From contig NC_132929.1 of NCBI RefSeq assembly GCF_047675955.1, positions 36,138,421 through 36,202,420 on the forward strand: 64,000 nucleotides of DNA. The letters are read 5' to 3'. Each line of letters opens with the position of its first letter. Position 1 is the first letter of the stretch. The DNA comes from Chlorocebus sabaeus (taxonomy: Eukaryota > Chordata > Mammalia > Primates > Cercopithecidae). The translations under genes were made by a program, and so were the position numbers. The notes beneath the pieces were generated by a model. That model made no database searches. It was not told the origin of the DNA and saw only the letters and a list, made by a program, of their open reading frames with translations. Positions 57,716-64,000 of this stretch are shown here, in pieces.

Positions 57716-59719
57716 ATCACGAATCTGCAAGTGGCTCCTAGGACAAAGGTGATTTCAAAGTTTGCTGATGCATGTGAGGCACAGCATTTTGGTTTTGTCT
57801 CACCCAGGCCCCGCGTCTCTCTCTCCAGTGTGCGTCTGCTTGCTAATTCAATTAATTTCCTTATAGCTGAACAAGAAAGGGATCAGTGAAAGGTTAATGG
57901 GGTCCTAGGCAGCTTGATTCAATGGAGTCCTTAGCCACCACTGCACTGTGACCTTTAGGAGTTGAGCCATTCTGGTTGACACAGAGCCAGGGGACCAGGT
58001 TTCCCATAAACCAAATAGGGTCAGACCCAGAGAGTTGTAAAGCAAGGATACTTGGGAAGCTATGGACATGTCACAAACTAACCTAGAAGAGATGACAGCT
58101 TTACTTAAACTGGAGTCCAGAAGGAGCCAGTTTCTCATAAAGGAACACTTACAAATGGAGTAATACTGGTGAGACGCAGAAGCCAACAGTAAGACAAGGA
58201 GCTCTGCTATTTATGAGTGTAAAGAGGGAGGGGACAAGTGGATTAATGTGGTTTATCTGCCTTTTTCATGATTTTGAAACAAATATAGATGTAGATTGAA
58301 CTATGCATGAATGTATACATATGCATAGTCCATGAAATATGGGTGAAATAAACTACATTTGGGTGGCAAGAGACACCCACAATTTTACACACTCACACCC
58401 ACCCCCTCACATGTATTTCTCATAATCAGCCATACTTACTGAGTAGGTATTATACTGACACTGTGATGGAGAATCAAACAAGAATAAGACAGTAGCTCTG
58501 ATTTTGAGAAAGTCACAACAAATCAGCTGACCTGTGCTCTGAAAACTGTAGAGTTCCATGAGTTGGTCTGAACATTCCTAAAGGTGTACCGTGTCTGGTT
58601 GCCCATTGAAAAGATGTTTGCACAGCACTCTGCCACTCACTAACAGTTGATAGATGACTGCAAATCATTAGTGTGGCTATTAGTGTAATGGGATGTTGGA
58701 GGTGAAAGATTTGACTGAATGGAGACAATGGTGCAGGGCTTCTGGGGTTTCTGGAACCATATATTTCATCCACCGATTAGGAAATTCAGAGGACTGGCTT
58801 ATGTTTTGTAATCATCACAGTAAGGAAAAGGGTAAAGTTCACAGGCATACAGAGCTGAGCAACCTCCACAGAATAGGTAGGTGGCAGGTGCCTCACTACA
58901 CACACACCAGCCAAGGCAGGAAGGGGAGAAATGCAAACCAAGGCCAAGAGGGACCTCCATTCCTTTATGTCCCCATGTTGTGCCCTCACCCCATTCCTAT
59001 ACCTGGCAGTAGAATAGGCCATTCAGGAATATATATATATATATAGGTAAGTGAACACAAGAAATACAAGTGAACTCAGAATCTGGAATCCTGGGTCCAG
59101 GATAGTTTCACACTTGTCATTAGCTTTCTACATCACATCAGGCAAGCCATTTTACCTTTGAGGACATCAGGCTCCTCAACTGTAGCCTGATGGAGTAGGA
59201 AGTGACTGCAACGGGCCCCTACAACTCGAACATTCTGTGACTGCTTTCAGAATCACTCTCCATCCACTTTTCAGGGACACTTTCTTCCCTTTCTCTGTAC
59301 CGTGCCATGTCTGCTTACTTCTCCAAGAAGCCTTCTTTGTTTGCTTGAACTCCGTGGTATGGTGGAATGGGCTTTGGCATTGGATGAAGTTGGGCTCAAA
59401 ACCAACCTACAGCCCACTCACTAGCTGTATGAGCTTGAGCAAACCTTTGTTTCACCATATGTCAAATAAGGAGGGTAGAGCCTTGTAGGGTCACTAGGAG
59501 GATTAAACAATATACAGAAAGGACAAAGTTGTATCTTTCAGTGCAAGTGCCATCACCACGCCATCAGCCCCTACATTGTTATACACACAGAGCCTGTGCC
59601 TGACATAAAACGTTGACCGTTAATCACAATTTGTTGAAATGTTTCTCAGCATGCACTTTTGCTGAGCGTTCTACAGTTTTGAAACTCGTGTGTGTGTGTG
59701 GTGTATATGAAACAAGTAT
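57716..59719. other. Unique DNA with a short (AT)n tract, no gene seen
   Basis: (AT)n occurs at 59029-59045 and a short GT tract at about 59689-59702. A 117-codon + frame (58693-59046) has no known similarity and runs into the AT tract. Confidence 0.5.
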
Positions 59720-60155
59720 AGTGGACCCTTGAACAACACAGATTTGACATGTGTAGGTTCACTTATACGAGAATTTTCTTCCACTTATGCCACCCCTGAG
59801 ACAGTAAGACTAACCCTTTCTTCCTCCTCAGCCTACTCACCGTGAAGACGATGAGAATGAAGATCTTTATGACAATCCACTTCCACTTAAATGAATAGTA
59901 AGCATAATTTCTCTTCCTTACGATTTTCTTAATCACATTTTATTTTTTCTATGTTACTTTATTGTAAGAATACAATATATAATACATACAACATACAAAA
60001 TATATGTTAATTGATTGCCTATTTTATTGGCAATGCTTCTAGTCAACAGTAGGCTATTAGTAGTTAAGTTTTGGGGGATTCAAAAGTTATATGCAGATTT
60101 TTTTACTATAAGGGGGTCAGCACTTTTAACCCCTACGTTGTTCAGGGATCAACTG
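59720..60155 (-). mobile_element. Tigger-type (TcMar) DNA transposon remnant
   Basis: The ends GTGGACCCTTGAACAACAC and GTTGTTCAGGGATCAACTG are inverted copies, and TA dinucleotides flank the element. At 59830-59898 the + strand reads a degraded transposase tail (EDDENEDLYDNPLPLK, then stop), matching the carboxy end of Tigger-like transposases as I recall it. It is internally deleted and non-functional. The orientation and exact subfamily are uncertain. Confidence 0.75.
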
Positions 60156-60633
60156 TATTTATTAAGCACCTGCTAAGTATTGAGGACACAAAGATGGATA
60201 AGAATTAAATTGCCCATTGGCCTAAGAGGCCCTGTGGTCTAGCAGACTTTTTGTGTCTTATTTCCTATAGGAGAGGAAGTTCCCATCCAATGAGCAATGA
60301 CTAAACACCTTCTGTGTGCATTACACTGTGCTAGTATGTCAAGAGGAAAGGACAAAGATCAAGACATCAGTCTATCCTTCAAGGAGCTTGCAATCTAGTA
60401 GGAAAATAAATGCAGTGCTTATAATGTAAGGCAGAACGTGTGGCACATACTCGAAGTGTTCCAGAAATGAAGTACTATGTAAGTCAAGAATAAGAGCGGT
60501 TACTGTGTGCAGGGTTCATCTGAAACTTTAAGAGAAGAAGAACTTTGTGAAGGAGATTTGAGTTAGACCTTGAAGGCCAAATCACATCTTGGTGGATAGA
60601 AGTAAAAATGAAGAGCCTCTCAAAAGGAGGATA
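60156..60633. other. Probable ancient LINE-derived sequence
   Basis: Phrases such as ATTAAGCACCTGCTAAGTATTG, CTTCAAGGAGCTTGCAATC and TTAGACCTTGAAGGCC resemble an old L2/L3-type 3' region. The family call is weak. No gene seen. Confidence 0.4.
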
Positions 60634-60654
60634 GAACACAGTTGTAAAAGTACA

Positions 60655-60957
60655 GGCTGGGTGCTGTGGCTCATGCCTGTAATCCCAGCACTTTCGGAGG
60701 CCAAGGTGGGCAGATCACCTGAGGTCAGGAGTGTGAGACCAGCCTGGTCAACACGGCGAAACCCCATCTCTACTAAAAATACAAAACTTAGCTGGGTGTG
60801 GTGGCAGGTGCCTGTAATCTCAGCTACTCGGGAGGCTGAGGCAGGAGGACCACTTGAATCCGGGAAGCGGAGGCGGCAGTGAGCCGAGATCGTTCCACTG
60901 CACTCCAGCCTGGGCGACAGAGCAAGACTCTGTCTTAAAAAAGTAAAGAAAATAAAA
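60655..60957 (+). mobile_element. Alu, sense, full length
   Basis: It begins GGCTGGGTGCTGTGGCTC and ends with an A-rich tail, flanked by a perfect 18-bp direct repeat GAACACAGTTGTAAAAGT at 60634-60651 and 60958-60975. Confidence 0.96.
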
Positions 60958-60975
60958 GAACACAGTTGTAAAAGT

Positions 60976-63900
60976 GCAGAGACAGAAAATGCATTTCTCA
61001 CTAAAGGAAACGAATAGTGAGCATTTACCATAGATAAAATACAGATAAGAAGGGGAGAAAGCCCAAAACGTAGGTTGTAGCTATTTCTTCTGCCTTCCCT
61101 CACAGTGCCCAGTACAGAGCTCTGCAAACTATACACTTTCAGAGAATGATTTTTGAAAAAATAATTGGAGGTAGAAGAAGGGAATTGTGCTTCAGAAAAT
61201 AAATCTCTTTGCAGCTTGCCTATTTCAGAGTCTTATTGTAAGGATTAATAGTTGGTTTGATAGTCATAAAGTTAAATTACACTTAATAAAACACACAGAG
61301 CAAAAGAGTTCCACATCACAGCACACCGAGGAAGAATAAAACTGGAAATGGATGTTATTTCATCAGAGTGAAAAGCTAAGCAGAGCATTTTAGGATGAAC
61401 AAGATAAATGGAATGTTATTTGATTTTGTATCTCATCCATTTCAGTTCTGAAAATTATCTGAGACAGTTCTATTAATATAGATGCTTCATATATAGGCCA
61501 TATTTTATTTTTTAAAGAACTATCTTAAAAATATATTTTCAAATAATGGAGAAAAGATAAGCGGTTACAGATGGTTTTCCCTATTTTTGTCATGCATGAT
61601 CAAGGACTGCAGAGTAACGTGGGCTTCATTGGGAAATCCGAATCTCGCGGCTAGGAGCGTTCCAGGAGCAAATGCTGGCATTATTTTGCTTTCACAGGGA
61701 AAATATGTTCCTGTTCAGTCAAGCAAAGTAATCAATTATTCTGCATTATGAAATACTCATTTTATAACTATTGACATTTCAGACAGTTGTGTCACATGTC
61801 AATAGTGGTTTTGATGCTCACATTTAAGCTCCAGCTTATAGGATGGGATTCATCTGGGCTGACAGTGTCTGATCAGAAGTCTATTCTCTGCTCTCAGAAG
61901 TCCATCTATTATTTATGTCCAGTCCTACACTGTGGCAGTCTGTTGTGAGTGCTAAAACAAGAATAGATTTGGGTATTTTTCGTTTTAATAAAAAAGGTTA
62001 AACTTTTCTCAGTAGATTAGATACACATTTTAAAAAATCAATCTTCTCTTAAAAACTCTTCCTACATTTTGTAAGATAGAGGTAGATTAAATTAGGCATT
62101 CCAGTCAGAAGTTCCAAAATTCATGTTAGATTTTTAGCATCTAGTGAAGCCTTGTGTCCCCAAAAATAATTTTGTGAAATCAAAATGGCTTTCCAATCAT
62201 TGTATAATACCGTTACTGTTGCTGCTACTACCTCTCCTACTGGTTAACCATTCCTTGGAACTTCCTGCGTGCCAAGCATTGATTTTACGCTCTTTTAAAA
62301 AATCATTTCATTTACTGAAAAATGTTCTGTACTTTTATTACATTCATTTTACAGATGAGGAAACAGGGACACACAGAAATTAAGTGACTTGTCCAGGAGG
62401 ACAGGGCCAATAACTGGTGAAACCATAAGAAAAAATCCATGTACACTGATTCTAGCATGTGCACTTGTAAACATTACGCTGCAACTCTCAGAAATTGAAT
62501 TATTTTTTCCTTCAATTCAGCACTACTTAGTATTTTGAAAATAGCAAGCTGACTTCTCCAGAAATCAAAAAGTACTACCCTAATAACATCTAGGCATGTG
62601 TGCGAGAAATTCTTTTATCACTGGCTTCTGTAATTGAGCAAGGTTAGCATGTGTCATTATGAATTATTGCACAATTTAGTAAATTATTTAATTACTACTA
62701 ATGAGGAAACATACTGTACATGGTTGTAATTATCCTGTTGGAAAACAATGTTGCCATTTGTACATTTCAGAAACACTTGCTACGTACTAAATTAACTCTT
62801 GAGGGAAGTTTATTTTGTATTTTGGAATAATCAAACAACTCTAAATGTTGTTAATGGATGTTAGATAGGATTACAAGGAAACTAAAAAATACACAAACCA
62901 AAGCTGACATCCCTAAAAGACTCCAAACAAATAACATCTGTTAAAAAGGTAAAAAATAACGATTTCATAGTTCACAGTATTCTACAGAAAAAGCACAAGA
63001 TATATTTACCATTTTTACTTTTCCAAATTGTTTCACTGCTGCTCTTTTCATCGTTTTTGCAACATATATAATATAGCAATTTGTTCACCTACTTTAATCA
63101 CCCAACAAATGGCTTTGATAGCACAATAATCTTAAGCAGAGCCATTTATTTTCAATGTACTTTGAGTAAACTGTTGTCTACGTTTATTAAGTGACTGTAG
63201 GATGCATAGTCTTGTTAGTTATAAAAGAACACAGTACATACATAGCCTTGGGATGTTTTGACAACACATGTTAAGTAAAACATAGGTAAAAAATTTTCAA
63301 AATATAATACAAGTGAGACAGAGTTTGTGTTAGCTACAGTATACATTACTGAGAAACTCCTGATATGCATTATTGAATTTGTTGTAAAGCCTTAAGTACA
63401 GTAATAGTCTCAGAAAGCCCGACTCGCCTATTATTTCAAAGGTTAGGTACATGTTATATGGTGAAACTGACTTTCATAAACCAGAATGCAATGGTGATTT
63501 GATTTACAACATCTTTGCTCCTTGAAATATAACAGAGGTGATGTAGCAAGACCATTATAAACAAGGAAGAATAAAAAAGGGAAATGTCAGAGTTCAAGGC
63601 ACTCAAAGAGGGCATATGGTAAGTCTCTCTGTGTCCAAGAACACGAACAGTTAAACTTTCTGTTTCTGACAGTTGCCTATCATTAAATAATCATATACAA
63701 GCAAGATAAGTGATATTATCATATTTGCTCTGTTGTCATGTTTGTTATATTATCCCAAGGTCAACTGCCATTTAACTGCATAATCCAAATCAAACAAAAG
63801 TTTTGTCCTCTCATGAATAATGCATATATCGGAATCATATTATGATTTGCAGATTTTAGCACTTGTCAAAAAAGCAGTAAGAAACTGTTTCCTGTCACCA

Positions 63901-64000
63901 TGTTAGATTTAGGCACAACAAAACAAGGGAAAAGAAAACATGTTTTATATGTTCAGAGAGATCGCTGCTCAATTTGCATTATAATGTAAATTACTACATA
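60976..64000. other. Unique AT-rich DNA with one MIR remnant, no gene seen
   Basis: An antisense MIR lies at about 62240-62420 (TGCCAAGCATTGATTTTACGC, CATTTTACAGATGAGGAAAC, AGTGACTTGTCCAGG). Otherwise AT-rich DNA with homeodomain- and octamer-like motifs (AATTTGCATTATAATG near 63970) but no recognised feature. Confidence 0.5.

Noticed and set aside
20272..64000. RORalpha3-specific exon
   Set aside because: No match to the recalled LEHINWDGATAKNF segment was seen by eye. A translated search would be decisive.
1..64000. CRISPR arrays, bacterial operons, tRNA, rRNA or snRNA genes
   Set aside because: The tandem arrays are eukaryotic mini- and microsatellites, and no cloverleaf, snRNA or other RNA-gene signature was recognised.

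Overview
The window is primate nuclear DNA: dense Alu elements, MIR and L2 fossils, long CA/GT microsatellites and a single CpG island. Several AluY copies (about 5.9, 12.7 and 57.5 kb) carry the variant read on the + strand as GTGGCCGGATCTCAGCTC, which I associate with Old World monkey AluY lineages. A macaque, baboon or vervet-like genome is therefore more likely than human.

The only protein-coding gene I can support is RORA, on the minus strand, which encodes the orphan nuclear receptor ROR-alpha. Three of its isoform-specific 5' exons are here; its shared DNA-binding and ligand-binding exons are not. (1) In the CpG island at about 52.4-54.35 kb lies the first exon of RORalpha4. Its coding part, 53687-53717, encodes MMYFVIAAMK and ends G|GTGAGC. 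(2) A RORalpha2-specific cassette exon lies at 20190-20271. (3) A second RORalpha2 exon lies at 18819-18894. The exon phases agree: the alpha4 exon and the second alpha2 exon each pass one G on to the next exon, as needed to complete the first codon of the shared zinc-finger exon. That exon should lie beyond position 1.

The most striking feature is that the 82-nt alpha2 exon is carved out of the antisense strand of a dead cytochrome c (CYCS) processed pseudogene on the + strand (20048 to about 20670). A retroposed copy of a respiratory gene thus supplies part of the amino-terminal domain of a nuclear receptor isoform. I recall this being reported for human RORalpha2. Here the reading frame and both splice sites are preserved, but the protein sequence has drifted from the human one.

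Layout. 1-18.8 kb: RORA intron with a CACACGG-type minisatellite (3.55-4.43 kb) and its duplicated flank, Alus, MIRs and a probable solo LTR (15.5-16.05 kb). 18.8-20.3 kb: the two alpha2 exons and the CYCS pseudogene. 20.3-52.4 kb: RORA intron with a nested Alu cluster (23.6-24.5 kb), a MER5A, a 24-bp minisatellite (30.2 kb), an hAT-like transposon fossil split by an Alu (38.9-40.7 kb) and microsatellites. 52.4-54.35 kb: CpG-island promoter and RORalpha4 exon 1, with an upstream ORF that stops immediately before the start codon. 54.35-64 kb: sequence upstream of the alpha4 promoter, which is intron for the longer RORA isoforms, with Alus and a Tigger-like transposon fossil.

Nearly all other open frames are Alu-derived, GC-rich CpG-island frames or minisatellite frames, and I do not call them genes. 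Repeat subfamily names and boundaries come from reading and memory, not from a repeat search.
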